The position numbers were made by a program, and so were the translations under genes. From NCBI GenBank assembly GCA_004194705.1, contig SADC01000378.1, positions 33,839 to 97,838 on the forward strand: a DNA stretch of 64,000 bases. The letters run 5' to 3'. Positions 10,655 to 22,160 of this stretch are shown in pieces; within the stretch, counting starts at the first letter, position 1, and the number at the start of each line of letters is the position of its first letter. The stretch is from Ditylenchus dipsaci (lineage: Eukaryota > Nematoda > Chromadorea > Rhabditida > Anguinidae). The notes under the pieces are model-generated. The model was not told the origin of the DNA, made no database searches, and worked only from the letters and a program-made list of their open reading frames with translations.

Positions 10655-11690
10655 ATTTGACGTTACTGGCTTATACCCCCCCCCCCGAAAATCGACCTAC
10701 TGTCATAAACCCCTCCCCAAAACCGACTTTTTGGGAGTGTCTAAAAACCATTTTTATGCAATAATTTTGCCATAAAGGGACCAGAAAAGCAGTTAAAAAG
10801 GGATTATGGGCTGTATTGGGATGGGAAGGAATAATACAGGGCCACTTTTTTTAGCTGCTTTACCATGTTTTCAACTCGAGCCGCGGCAAAAATAGACTCT
10901 ATATGCATTTTATGATCAAGTGTACTTCTCGGAATCATATCTAAGGTAAGTGCGTGCGCGCATCTCTAACTCTCAAGCCCCCTGCACCCCCTTCGGGGGC
11001 TTGGGGGCTTGGGGGCTTGGGGGCTTGGGGGCTTGGGGCTTGGGGGCTTGGGGGCTTGGGGCTTGGGGACTTGGGGCTTGGGGCTTGGGGGCTTGGGGGC
11101 TTGGAGTTGAGATGCGCACACCCACATACCTCAGACACAAATCACTCGAAAGCGACTCTGGATGCATGAAAAAACATGCATACCAGAGTTTCTTTATGCG
11201 GTAGGCCCCAGTATTCAAAACTATGTTCAACATCTTTGATTTTGCGACCGAAAAGGGTTTCCCACCCGTCAGGCCTGGGGCTACGAGCCAGAGGCTCAGC
11301 CATCCAAAAGTTAAACGACAACCATCAGGATCCACCCGGCTGGTCCGATCATTTCGAGTCCTTATACTTTTACGTGCACCACAAGTGGCTGGGTTTGAAA
11401 GTGACTACAACGCTTAGAGAATGAATACTCTTTGGTACTTATAGGCACTATAAAAGTGGCCCCTGTTTTGTCCCTTCCCCTCCCAATACAGCCCTTGAAC
11501 CCTATTTTAATTGCTTTTCTGGACCTTTTATGGCGAAATTATTGCTTAAAAATATGTTTTGACCACTCCTAAAAATCTTGATTTTTGGGGGGGGGGTATA
11601 AGCCAGTAGGTCCGAGGATTGGGGGGGGGGGGGGTATAAGAAAGTAGCTGTTTTTTGGGGGGGGGGGGGTATAAGCCAGTAGCGCCAAAA
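10655..11690. repeat. R1 repeat copy with long inverted arms
   Basis: Arms at about 10655-10850 and 11450-11690 are inverted copies (TACTGGCTTATACCCCC against GGGGTATAAGCCAGTA; GGGCTGTATTGGGATGGGAAG against CTTCCCCTCCCAATACAGCC). The centre has the family's core with TCCAGAGT..CATGAAAAAACATG and the GC hairpin. The copy continues with GGGGGTATAAGCCAGTAG repeats to about 11690. Confidence 0.75.
10987..11107. repeat. Tandem GGGGGCTTG array in the R1 hairpin arm
   Basis: About a dozen units of GGGGGCTTG/GGGCTTG run in tandem. In other R1 copies this sequence (GGGGGCTTGG) occurs once as one arm of the central hairpin, so the array is an expansion of that arm. The Gly/Leu/Trp-rich and Pro/Ser-rich open frames here are by-products. 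Confidence 0.8.
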
Positions 11691-11699
11691 TTTTTTTCC

Positions 11700-12700
11700 T
11701 AATCACTGAACTTCTTAACAGGACTTTTAGCTTGGTTTCGAACAAAACCAAGCCAGTAGCGCCGAAAATTTGATTTGTTGACTGTTGAAAATTCACAACA
11801 TGCGCAAAACACATAGCTGTCAAAAACCGCCACTTCAAAAACTTCTCGAATTTTTAAAAGAGGCTGGAGGCTGCAATACGCGACTGGCTTATTGCTTTAT
11901 TCACACAATGACTTATATGAAAACAGACGATCAGATTATTATATATGTAGACCAAATGAAAATCATACGAATGACCGTAATACTCTGACCACAACTGATG
12001 GCTATAAAACTAGAAAAATTGTTGCAACCAAAGTTAGAATTATAGTTCAATAAAAGCGCTTAGATCGATATAATTATCGTGCTTGTTTGAGCATTATTTG
12101 AAAATTTTTCTTGTCGAAAATTCGGCTTTCGGCTCGGCGCACCGAAAAGTTTCGGCTTCGGCCGATTTTCGGCGCACCTAGCCGAAAATTTCGGTTCCCC
12201 GACAACCCTAATATATAATAATAGTAGTATAATAGTTTGGTGTAATAGTTAAATTATATAGTGAAACACCCAAAATAAGGTTCAGAATCCCTTGCGGTAG
12301 CGATTAAGAATTGTCATTAAGTGCAATGCAGTTCGCTTAATCTGAATACTTATAATACAGCGAACGGATTTTTGCAATGTTGCACGTCAAAGGCATTGTT
12401 TTTTCCTAGTTCAATATACTTTTGATGCACTAGACCCCGGAGAATGTTAAGTAAACTACTCCGGGCGATGTTTAGAAATTCATGCACACCATTACACTGA
12501 TTCGAACATTTTTCATAAGAAAGCATGGATTACATCAGGCCACAGCAACCTCAAAACCAGTTTTTCATGTAAAATCTGAATCCTCGATCAGATTTTTAAA
12601 AAAATTTCAGAAAAACAGATAATTATGAAAGTTTAGCAAAAAATGTGTATTTCAAAAAATCTAAAGTACATTAAAAAAGCCCTGTTTAAAAAGCCCTGGC
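11700..12700. other. No gene; partial hAT-like end at about 12110-12212
   Basis: No supported exon. At 12120-12212 the word TTCGGC/GCCGAA is repeated (TTCGGCTTCGGCCGATTTTC) and the stretch ends in CGACAACCCTA. This matches the outer terminus of the hAT-like elements described elsewhere, with its own subterminal word. The partner end was not found. Confidence 0.5.
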
Positions 12701-12928
12701 CTGTTCATCTTTTTTTGCCTTGGTCACCCCTGTTGTTTTTTTTGCATTTTCTCATTTTTTGCCTTGGTCCCCCCTGTTGTTTTTTGCAGAAAGTTTTGAA
12801 TCTCTCTTTGCTTTAATGATAATTTATTTATTATCAATACAATTACAATAAACTCAAATTTTACATTCGATACAGGAAATACATGAAATAATCAAAACTG
12901 ATAAACCAACGATATTTGCGCTAAGAAT

Positions 12929-13767
12929 TTAGTTTCTAAAAATGTCTAAAATTTCTAAAAATGTTGCAGTACCTGATCGAATATGATTCTTTATCAAACG
13001 AAGAAGAGTTTTTTTCTTTCGATCCTTGACCCTAACAGCAAATGCCAAACCACCTAAATTATTCATGATGACAAGATTAGTTAACGGTATTTTTGAATCC
13101 TTAACAACTCCACGTTCCACGCCACCAAACACACCACTGACTTGAACCTTATGTATCGACCACGGCTATACTTTATCTTGCAGATAGAAGACTCATCTAT
13201 TTCTATGTAGCTTCCAGGTCCTCCTAGCTTCGGTTGATTATGACAATAGCTGAACATTCATCTATCATAATGCAAAAATACTTTGTGCGAAAGAACTTAA
13301 AATCAAATATACTTCTGACAAATCTCCCTGCATAAGTTCAGCCAATCACAAGTGTGCTGTGTACTCAATCCAGTTTCTTTCGAAATTTGCTTATTTGAAT
13401 AGTCATTAGCCCACATATAGAAGATGATCAACCACTGTTGCAAACGTAGATGAGAACGCTCGAAAAAAGAACCTTTTTGTATTGTCTTCCGCGAGCAAAG
13501 CTTCTGCTTTTGGATACAGCGCCACTAAACGAGAAAAACATGCAATTAAATAAAAATGCAAGATACCTGAATGTTGTCGATTAGGTCTGTTCTCAGTTCG
13601 ATTAACATTGGCTTTTCACAATTGTTGCAGAAGGCTTCATTATTGATAAGATTGCAACCTACGAAGAACTCCAGGGACTGCTCGCTGCTATAGAAAAATA
13701 TTTCCTTCAGCCGGAGCGAAACAACATTCGGAAATTCCACAGAAGAGAAAATTTTTGAGCGTGGCAT
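12929..13767 (-). pseudogene. Merlin-type (ISXO2-like) transposase pseudogene
   Basis: Exons 13767-13567 (MPRSK start), 13524-13313 and 13249-12929 join in phase through introns of 42 and 63 nt. They encode a CxxC pair in exon 1 (FCNNCEKP), a helical DNA-binding part in exon 2 (SFFERSHLRLQQWLIIFY; STQHTCDWLNLCREIC) and the first catalytic block in exon 3 (LGGPGSYIEIDESS). A one-base deletion near 13150 breaks the frame just before VFGGVERGVVKDSK. Past LIKNHIRSGTATF the expected second Asp block (SD-W type) is missing and the frame stops. It is therefore truncated and inactive. No clear terminal repeats were found. Confidence 0.8.
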
Positions 13768-13959
13768 AATCGTCAAAGGCACTAAAAAATAATATAGACG
13801 ATGTAACAAATATGCGAACTCTGCAAAAAAACCACAGGGGGGACCAAGGCAAAATAATGCCCCGTAAAGGTGAATAGGGCCGTACATTAAAAAAGCACTT
13901 TTTGTCTCATAACGTGTAATGTATTCGAACAAATGAATCTGCATAATAAAGCTTGCTCA

Positions 13960-14898
13960 CCTGGCTACAAAATGAGCTATAGATCATAAATTTGTCATGA
14001 ACCAACTGAAAGTTTTGAACAAAAACACAAAACCTCACTAAAATTTTTTACAAAAATTCAAATGCGCGCCCTTTGAATTTGTTTTTGAACAAATAAGACG
14101 GAAAATAGTGCAAAACAATTCCATATGCTTTTTAAAACACGGAATGTTTAATTGTACTTACAGGGTGTGCAGTGCTTACGTATATGCTATCTAAAACATA
14201 ATCCTTGAAATCTTCATATTAGCCAGACAGAAGTTTTACACTATATTGTGAGTCGGGCCGAAAGGTATGTGTGATAAAGTAACACGTAATTTTGTAGCGC
14301 AGAACATGCTCTTTCAGGTGACTATTAGATGCAGGAATATTTATAGCTTTTAAAACACATGAAAATCATCTCTGTGAAAAAAGTGCAGCCTTATCTAAGC
14401 TCGTAGTTCCCGGCGTATGGGTCACATGTTTCAAACGTCGATTTGAACCACTTTTTAGTTTTGAAAAAAAATCTGAAACAGCCATCATGTTCTGCATAAA
14501 ATTTCGCTCCGGAAATTGCAAAAGTCACGCATAAGGCTTGGAGTGTTAACCAGTTATTGAACTTTTTAAAATATTGAGCACCAAAGACTAACCTCCAAGC
14601 AACAGAAGTTACAGTTAGATATAGCCGTGTAAAATAATTTGAATTTTTTCGACTTTTATTAGGCAAGTTTGTACTCATTTGAAAGCTCTTTTAACGTTAA
14701 TTGAAGCTTCACAGTTAGATTTGGGTATTTGTGATAAAAATTGAAATTTTGCCCCTTGAAGTTGATAACTAGGGTTTTGTGGGAAAGTCTTCAAAAAAAA
14801 ATTTTGAATGAAAAACTTTTTTGAATTGGTTTTAATTTTCCTGGCGAGATCGCTGGGCCTTTTAACCTCTATCTTAATAAGATCAAATTGAATTTTCG
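13960..14898. other. No gene called
   Basis: AT-rich. One minus-strand frame of 95 codons (14391-14678) has a mixed composition including WRLVFGAQYFKKFNN but no splice partner or recognised motif. It is left uncalled. Confidence 0.4.
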
Positions 14899-15083
14899 CT
14901 CATAAATAGGGTAGGACGCGGTCGGGTAATTTGGCTCAACCCGGTTCCCGGGTACCCGGGTTTTCACGGACCCGGTTCTCGGTTCGGGTAGCATTTACCG
15001 GTCGGGTACCCGACCGGGTATGCGGGTAATGGCAACTTAACCTTGGAACCTTTGAACTTATAGAGATCCTTACATTTGAGATA

Positions 15084-15762
15084 CAGTCAAACCTCTCTAT
15101 AACGGCACCTCTGTGGACCGGCCTCAGGGTGCCGTTATAGAGAGGAGCCCTTATCAAGAGGTGCTCTTATAGACATGATTTTTGTACAAGATCCGTGAAG
15201 GACAGGGAGACCAATGAAAATTTTTTTTTAACCCAAATGTCCTTTTTTCGAAATTTTTCATCACGAGCCCTGAATAAGGGTGTGTGCCTTACACCCCCCC
15301 CCTGATTTGGTGAAATTTTCAATGAAATTACCAACCCTTACATTATTTTTCGTTATTTTTAAGACTAGGCAAGGGCTAGCCAACAAAAGTAAACTATGTT
15401 TGGATGGAATGAAATGTGATTCTAAGGTATGTTTCAGTCAGCCCTAACATGAGCCGGCTTACCTTTGCCAAGCCTTTAAACCAATGAAAACAACAACAGG
15501 GGGTGTCAAGGAAAAGCACACTCACATTGAGAGATGGAGCCAAAACCCCTTATAAGATATTCAACCATAATGTAATTACAATAAGCATTTTCGCGGCAAG
15601 ACAACTTGAAAGTTAAGTCATTGTGAAATAGTTGTCTCTGAACACATGCGAAAGAATGGGTGCCGTTATATAGAGGTCTTTTTATTTGTCGGGATTTGTC
15701 CAAGGTGCCGTTATAGAGAGAGTGTTGTGATAGAGAGGTGCCGTTATAGAAAGATTCGACTG
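15084..15762. mobile_element. Pogo-like MITE nested in the hAT-like element
   Basis: Ends CAGTCAAACCTCTCTATAAC and TTATAGAAAGATTCGACTG with TA on both sides. Words GTGCCGTTATAGAGAG and TATAGAGAGGTGCCG recur near both ends. 679 bp, no coding sequence. Confidence 0.8.
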
Positions 15763-16096
15763 TATCTGCGCTTTTGCTCGCCTTTGACTGTAATGACGCC
15801 GAAGAACTTCTAGATGCGTGCTGTTTGACGCGGCATTGCTTCTTAAAAAATTTTAATCGGAGAATGCAAAACGGTATAGCAAACAAATTTTACAATCAAT
15901 TACAAAAACTAGCAACCAGTGTTGTTATTATTAATTAGCCACTTTTTGTGTTTAATTATCTATATCTCGGTGACTGTTTTTTGAAAATTTATGAATAAAT
16001 ACTTATTTGAAAGAGGAGATATAGATCTTCAACTAAAAATCAATTATTTTTCAATAAACAGCAACAATCTACACTTAGAAATGACTTAGAAATTAC

Positions 16097-16309
16097 TAGG
16101 GTTGTAAACATGCTCAAGCAAATTGGTTTGAAGCATATACTCGAGCATTGCGTTTTTTTTTCGAACGTATTCGAAATATGCTCGACATATTTTGACCGTA
16201 CAGTTAACTGCACATTTAAACTGGTTTCTATTTCGAAGGTTGACTGTGGGCCGAGCATATGCTCGAAATTGACCAATCTGCTCGAGCACATGCTCGTTTC
16301 ACAACCCTA
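16097..16309. mobile_element. Small hAT-like element, word GCTCGAGCA
   Basis: The 213-bp element has ends TAGGGTTGTAAACATGCTC and GAGCACATGCTCG...ACAACCCTA. The palindromic word TGCTCGAGCA and relatives (GAGCATATGCTCG, ATACTCGAGCAT) recur inside. The flanking octamers GAAATTAC and GCAACAAC match at 5 of 8 positions, so the duplication has eroded. It is nested in the 14.9-16.6 kb element. Confidence 0.7.
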
Positions 16310-16933
16310 GCAACAACTGTGTGCCATTTTACAATACGATCCTGTCGAGACAATTTTTCGACTTACAAACTTCAATGGAATTTTCAAAGTTTAAACTTCA
16401 AAATAAAATTAAACTTACAAATTAGCAATTCTATCCAATGCTTATTTGGAACCGGAACCGGTCGGTTCCTGGACCCGGTTCTCGGTTCTTCCGGTTCCTG
16501 CACACTCGGTTCTCGGTTCGGGTAATTTTGCTAAAATGCCTCCGGTTCGGTTCCTGCACACTCGGTTCTCGGTTCGGGTAATTTTGCTAAAATGCCTCCG
16601 GTTCGGTTCGGTTCCCGGTTCGGGTACCCGACCGCGTCCCACCCTACTCATAAAGTCTAAATTCTTTCCCTTTTTAAATTTTTTCTCACCTCTTTTTCAA
16701 ATTTCGAATAAAATAACTGAAATCTTGCCTCTTTTTGATCAAACTCGAGTAAAATGCTCTGATTTGTGGCGTTCGAGTAAAATCGAAGCAATTCACCTGA
16801 TTTTGATTAAAAAGGAGCAAGATTTCATTTTTTTTTTTGAAAAATAGGCAAGAAAAAATTAAAAAGGGACAATAATTTAGACTTTGGGGGCAAAAAATCA
16901 GTTACATCCATCTTTATATAGTATTATAAATAG

Positions 16934-17645
16934 AGTGGTTAGGAGTTCCAGGTGGGTGGGGAAGGTGTCAGGATAGAAGGTAGGAGTGCCGGAATGGTGG
17001 ACGTTGGTGTCAGGGTAGTAGGTAGGAGTGCCGGAGGGTGGGTAGGGGTGTCAGAGGTAGTAGGTAGGATGTCGGAGGACGGTTTAGGAGACCGGTTTAG
17101 GAGATGGTGCCGTTTAGAAGCAGTTTAGCAGATGATGCCCGAAAGACGGGGTACACCACCAACATTAGGACGGGTCCTAAACACCATAAAACTACCCGAA
17201 CCGTTATTATGGGGCGAAGCACGTGAATACCCGCCCAAACAACCATGAAAGTACACGAACTACCATCCGGGCAAACTGCGTAGTTACCCTTCTACCAACG
17301 ACAACACCCCTCTTCAACCGCCAAGATAGGACCCGAACCACGTTAATACTCCCAACTACCAGAATGAAGCTCAAACCACCAGGAAAGTACTCTAACCACC
17401 AGGATGTGGCTCAAACCACGTGGATACCTAACAACTACTAGGAAGGTGACCAAAAAACCGGGATGGGGTTTTAAGCACCAGGAAAGCACCCTAACCACCA
17501 GGATAGGTCCCAGACCATGTGGATACCCCCAAAATACCAGAACGGGGCCCAAAACAACATAAAATTAAAAAAAAATACCTGAACCACCATTATGGGGCAA
17601 ACCACGTGGTTACCCTTCACCAACGACAACATTATCACAGGGAAA
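16934..17645. repeat. Degenerate minisatellite, unit about 25 bp
   Basis: From about 17220 units of the type ACCACCAGGA(A/T)nGn(A/C)CCnA run in tandem. From 16934 to 17100 the inverse sense appears (GGTAGGAGTGCCGGA, GGTGTCAG). Related units occur at 49478-49665 and 50540-50600. Confidence 0.7.
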
Positions 17646-17789
17646 ACACAAAAACCAGCATAGGGACCGATCTTCTATGATTGGGTCTAATGGGATTGCG
17701 CATTTTTCATTTATAAAAAGTAGTGTTTGAAGGTTTTCTAAGTAATTTTTATATGCTTAAAACGATAAAAAGCTTTTTTCTAACACTTC

Positions 17790-18330
17790 CCGGTGTTGAA
17801 CGCTGATATTTTGAAAAAAAAACATTTTGACCGAGATTTGAATTTTGCCTTGGGGGTCCAAGCTAAACAATCCTGAAGAGGTACCCAGACTCCCAAAAAG
17901 ATGGGATTTGAACATAGTCTTGTTAACTGGGGCCTACCGCATAAAAAAACTTTGGTATCCATGCTTTTTCATGTGACCAGGGTCGCCTTCGAGTAATTTG
18001 TGTCTAAGGTATGTAAATGTGCGCATCTCAACTCCAAGCAACCAAACCATTGCGCCCCCGAAGGGGGCGCAGGGGGCTTGAGAGTTAGAGATGCACGCAC
18101 TCACTCACTTTAGACATGATTCCGAGCAAGACTCTTGATCATAAAATGCATATAGATGCTTTTTGCCTAGCTCCAGTGACTAAAACGGGGTAAAATACCC
18201 TTATATAAGGTGGTTTACCTTGGTCCCCAAGGCAAAAAGTCAAAATTTGGTCGAAATGCTTTTTGAAAATAAGCTAACTTTTGACGTGGGAAATAGCTAT
18301 AAAAATTACCTAGAAGACTTTCAAACACTT
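17790..18330. repeat. R1 repeat copy
   Basis: It holds GGGGCCTACCGCATAAAAAA, the core GCGCATCTCAACTCCAAGC, the hairpin TGCGCCCCCGAAGGGGGCGCA and the downstream ATTCCGAGCAAGACTCTTGA. Flanks include the CCTTGGTCCCCAAGG motif. Confidence 0.75.
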
Positions 18331-18782
18331 TTTTTTTAATAATGAAAAATGCGTCCCACGCACCCTCCCTCTACTTTTAGAACATTTTTGAAAAACTGCA
18401 GCGTCTACTGAATTACCTCTGTTATATGCAATTAACTCCATGAAATAAAGCATTGGGATTGGGTTTTTAACACTAGAAAGGCCGTCAGTGACTTTTTTTT
18501 ATTCTAACACAGTTTTTCATACTGATTCTTTTGGAGCAGGTCGTTTTCTCCTGATCGATATAAAATATGAATATAAAATATAAATGATATAAAAATATGC
18601 GATGAATTAAAATTACAAAATAATTTTTATTTCTGAAGTGAGCTTTATTTAGAAAAGAAATGCTTTTATAAAGTTTTGCTAGATTTCATGTTTTTTTGTT
18701 AAAAAAGTGTTTTAGGTGTGTTTTTTATTTTCAACACACTCAAGTTTTCAAATTGTATTCTTTAGTTTCTAAGAACACTTGT

Positions 18783-21700
18783 TTATTCTGCCACAATTTC
18801 TTGAGGTGCAACTAAATTTACGTCTTCTTTTTTTTCTTGTGGTTCTGATTTGTTTTGGTGATCAAAAAAGTTTTTGTTGGGATAAAACACATAAGTCAGA
18901 GCATTTGCTTTTTCTATATCAACTCGGTAAAGTTTGAATTTTTCAGCTATTTCTTTTTGGACAGCATTAATGTTAGTAGCTGCTTTTGTTTCTGACTCGA
19001 TTTTTTGTTCGATCTCGTCTTTTTCATTTATCCAGTATTGACTTATTTTTTCTTTGTGTTGTGTCAAAAACACTTCAGCAGCATCAATAGCTTGACGGTT
19101 ACCAATTGTTCGAAGATCATCTTCTGATATTTTGTCTCTGAAGAATCTTTACAGCTTAGTGATCATAAAGTATTGTCTCAAAATCATAGTTGCGAAGACG
19201 CCGGCGCCATATAACCTTCCTCCCTGCCCCCGACGCCGGTGTCGCAGAAATTTTAGTCTAGAGAGGGTGCCGGCAGCTGGCGCTTTAAAATTGTTGAGGT
19301 CGGCAATGGCGCCGGCACTCATTTTGTAAAAAGTATTTTTTTGCAGTAAGTATACATTCTGCAAAAAATGTTCAATATTTTTCCCAAAACACAAATTGTA
19401 TTTACTTTCATGACACTTTTCGAGAAATTTAGTCCTTTTTTAATTTAGTCAATTTAGTCTTTTATTCTCATACACTCCGACACTGCTTTTTCCCAGACAC
19501 CATATTTTTAAAATGCACCGGCGCAGGCGCCTGGTTTCGATTTTTCGATGTCCCTCCCAGCCTGCAGTGTTTTCATAATTCACACTAACAGTGACACTGA
19601 CGTTGACACTGACATGTCAGTTTAGCAAACTGACATTTTTTAACAGTGGTCGTAGACATAAAAGAACTTGTCTTTTCGAAATTCTGTAAAGTGCGTTAGA
19701 AAGCTGACAAAATTCTGATTGAGAAAGGTGTTATCACATTTTCGACCCGCCTATGAAAAAAAACCGGAAAAAATAAGTGTCAGTTTCATTTTTAATGTCA
19801 GTTTAGCATAAAAAGTCTAAACTGACACTGACATTTTTTTGCTAAACTGACATTAAAATGAAACTGACACTTATTTTTTCCGGTTTTTTCATAGGCGGGT
19901 TGATAATCTGATATTACCTTTCTCAATCAGAATTTTGTCAGCTTTCTAACGCACTTTACAGAATTTCGAAAAGACAAGTTCTTTCATGTCTACGACCACT
20001 GTTAAAAAATGTCAGTTTGCTAAACTGACATGTCAGTGTCAATGTCAGTGTCAGTGTTAGTGTGAATTATGAAAACACTGCTCAGGTCAGCGAACCTTAG
20101 AACATCGGGTTGTCCTATCTTCCAGCTATATAATCATACAATATTCTAAAAAGTGAAACTTGCTAAAAGAAAAAATTAATTTCCTTATACCTAAACAAAT
20201 TTTAACATGTTTGTTCAATATCGGAAAGAATTTTTTTAATTTTATTTTGAACTAGCCAGGTATTTCAGGAGTATACGCAAAAGTTTTCTCAGTAAAAACT
20301 AGGGTTGAAATAAGACCGGAGCGAATCTTTTTCGGGAATATTCCCAGTCTAAATCTTTCTTCCGGTCCGATTCGGTCCAAATCTTTTATATCGAAATAAC
20401 CAAATTTATTTAACAAATCATAACATTATAATCAAAATCGTTGAAGAACACATCAAAATCTTCATTAAAATAGATCATAATTACATAGGGTGGTTATTTT
20501 TTTTCAAGGTATCTGGATACCGTTTCAGGTTAGTTCACCTTGGTCCCCCAAGACAAAAATTCAAATTTTGGTCAAAAATTTTTTTATTAAAAAGTGTCAA
20601 CCGCCACCTAAAAACATGTATCAAGCATATATCAGGTGCCGAAACATTGAAAAAGGACAATTTGGGTCAGGTAGGGAGTCTGTACCCCAGCTGAAATCCA
20701 ATCGTTCTTTTCACTTATCGGACCCCCATTATTTTTTAAAATTTTTTGTATACTGTTCAGGGGTCCTGATATTGAAATAAAATACATTTTTGGATGCTGA
20801 TTATGGGGATTGCGGTTAGTATGATCACCTTCATCACAATAAACAGTATATGAAATTTTTTGAAAATAGTGGGGGTCCCGATAAGTGAATAGAACCAATT
20901 TTTATTTTCGAAAAGATTCGGACCGATTTTCATTCCCGATTCAAATCTAAGATTCAGACCGGGAATAAATCGAGAATGTTCCCAGGACCCAACCCTAGTA
21001 AAAACTAAGACCCGTTTTAGTTTAAAAAAATTATTGCTGTTATAGAGTAATTTACCTTGGCAGCCAGTAATGTTGGGTTTTACTTTCTATATGACTATGT
21101 TTTTTGCATGTCAACAAGCAATAAATGAACATATCGCCCTTGCCGCGTCTTGCAACACCTGGTGTATGTGAGTGTCTAAATTTTGCTCTTCGTAAACAAT
21201 AACTAGTTTGGCTCAAAGAAGCTTACTTAAATTCTAAAACGGCATGAAAGTCGAAATTTTTTGCAGCTACCTTCGTTTTTTGTTCCAAAATTCTTTTGAT
21301 TCCGTTTTCAATTGTCTCTCCCGGAAGAAGAGATTTACCCGCAATCATTTTGCCCCCATCAGTTAATGTTCTTACACCAGTGACATATGTAGAGTCTTCC
21401 TGTAAATAAATAAATATTTTTTTGTATTTAGAATGACGTAGCGGTACTTTGCTAAGTTCGTCGTTCAAAATATTTGATTATACTTTTAATCCCACCTTTT
21501 TGAGCGTAAAGACATGTAGTTTAAAAAAATAAGGGATGTTGCTTTTTTCAAAAATTAAATTTTTTTAATTGAAAGGATCTTTTTGAAGTATGGTAAACCA
21601 GCCCCCCCTGTCAGATTCTTTTTGTGGCTAGAATGGCCTGTAAAAATTTCGCTGACTATCCAGACCCCCTCCCGCCTGCGTATGCCATGCGTATGACACT

Positions 21701-22160
21701 CATCCCAGCCTTTCGTCTTCATTTCCATTCTTGCTGAACAAGTGACGAAAACTTGCCAATTCTTAAGCTAGCCGATGCCTCAACTTTTCCGTGAACACTT
21801 ACATGAATAGGGTCATTAACTTAAATGTGAAAAAAATTCACACTCAAAAAAAATTTCAGCATTTCAAAATGCAAAAAAAATCAAAATGCAACTTAATTTA
21901 CTTACATCAAATAATAGATACTCGTTGTTTTCATTAACCACAATAGCTCCTAGACCTATGGTAGTGAAGGCAGGACTAAATTTTTAATTTTTATTTATAA
22001 ATTTATTTCAAAAAGTTTGTCCTTACTCTCTGTAAGTACTGTCGATGGAACTGTCAAACCACTTTTGCATATAAATCACTTTCAGAGGAGGTTTGCCTTC
22101 CGATATTATTTTGTCGACCATGTGCAGTTCGAATCCAACTTGGTTGCAGGCAGCCACCCA
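18783..22160 (-). CDS. NUDT6-like Nudix protein with degenerate catalytic box
   Basis: Exons: about 22160-22027, 21975-21906, 21399-21227 and 19137-18783. The donors and acceptors of the three junctions agree in phase (2,0,2). The first exon resembles the pre-Nudix part of NUDT6-type proteins (VAACNQVGFELHMVDK). The second starts the Nudix fold (FTTIGLGAIVVNENNEYLLF). The third holds the box region LLPGETIENGIKRILEQKTK: E-x7-R is kept, but REUxEE reads RILEQK, so the metal-binding glutamates are lost. The last exon is a charged, coiled-coil-like tail of 117 residues ending in QEIVAE. Its junction is phase-compatible across a 2.1-kb repeat-filled intron, but it could belong to another gene. 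5' exons were not found. Confidence 0.6.
19195..19560. repeat. GC-rich GGCGCC-word blocks flanking AT-rich DNA
   Basis: GCCGGCGCC, GACGCCGGTG, GTGCCGGCAGCTGGCG and GGCGCCGGCA cluster at 19198-19320, and ACCGGCGCAGGCGCC recurs at 19516-19531. This resembles the subterminal arrays of the hAT-like elements, but I could not fix the ends. Confidence 0.5.
19565..20080. mobile_element. Near-perfect 516-bp foldback, word TGACACTGAC
   Basis: CAGTGTTTTCATAATTCACA at the left is mirrored exactly by TGTGAATTATGAAAACACTG at the right, and complementarity continues almost to the centre near 19823. The word ACTGACA/TGTCAGT recurs close to both ends and at the centre. It lies in the large intron of the Nudix gene. 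No flanking duplication is visible. Confidence 0.85.
20300..20997. mobile_element. hAT-like non-autonomous element, word GATTCGG
   Basis: It starts TAGGGTTGAAATAAGACCGG and ends CCCAGGACCCAACCCTA, flanked by a perfect 8-bp duplication GTAAAAAC (20292-20299, 20998-21005). Subterminal words are TCCGATTCGG, GATTCGGACCG and GGGAATATTCCC. An inner inverted pair (20706-20760 and 20850-20895, with ACTTATCGG and CCGATAAGT) forms a second fold. Confidence 0.88.

Larger units (their letters stand above)
14907..16646. mobile_element. hAT-like non-autonomous element, word GGTTCGGGT
   Basis: Ends TAGGGTAGGACGCGGTCGG and CCGACCGCGTCCCACCCTA are flanked by a perfect 8-bp duplication, CTCATAAA (14899-14906 and 16647-16654). 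Just inside each end GGTTC(G)GGT, CCCGGGTACC and TCGGTTCTCGG are repeated many times. At the right end a 60-bp unit with GGGTAATTTTGCTAAAATGC occurs twice. Two other elements sit inside. An 8-bp duplication and TAGGG ends fit the hAT superfamily; no transposase remains. Confidence 0.88.

Noticed and set aside
10941..11335. Open frames rich in Gly/Trp/Leu or Pro/Ser/Ala on both strands
   Set aside because: They are translations of the GGGGGCTTG tandem array; all frames stay open because the unit has no stop codon.
14391..14678. 95-codon minus-strand ORF
   Set aside because: No splice partner, motif or neighbouring exon; could be chance in AT-rich DNA.
16442..16847. 133-codon plus-strand frame and 69-codon minus-strand frame
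   Set aside because: They lie on the GGTTCGGGT subterminal repeats of a hAT-like element.
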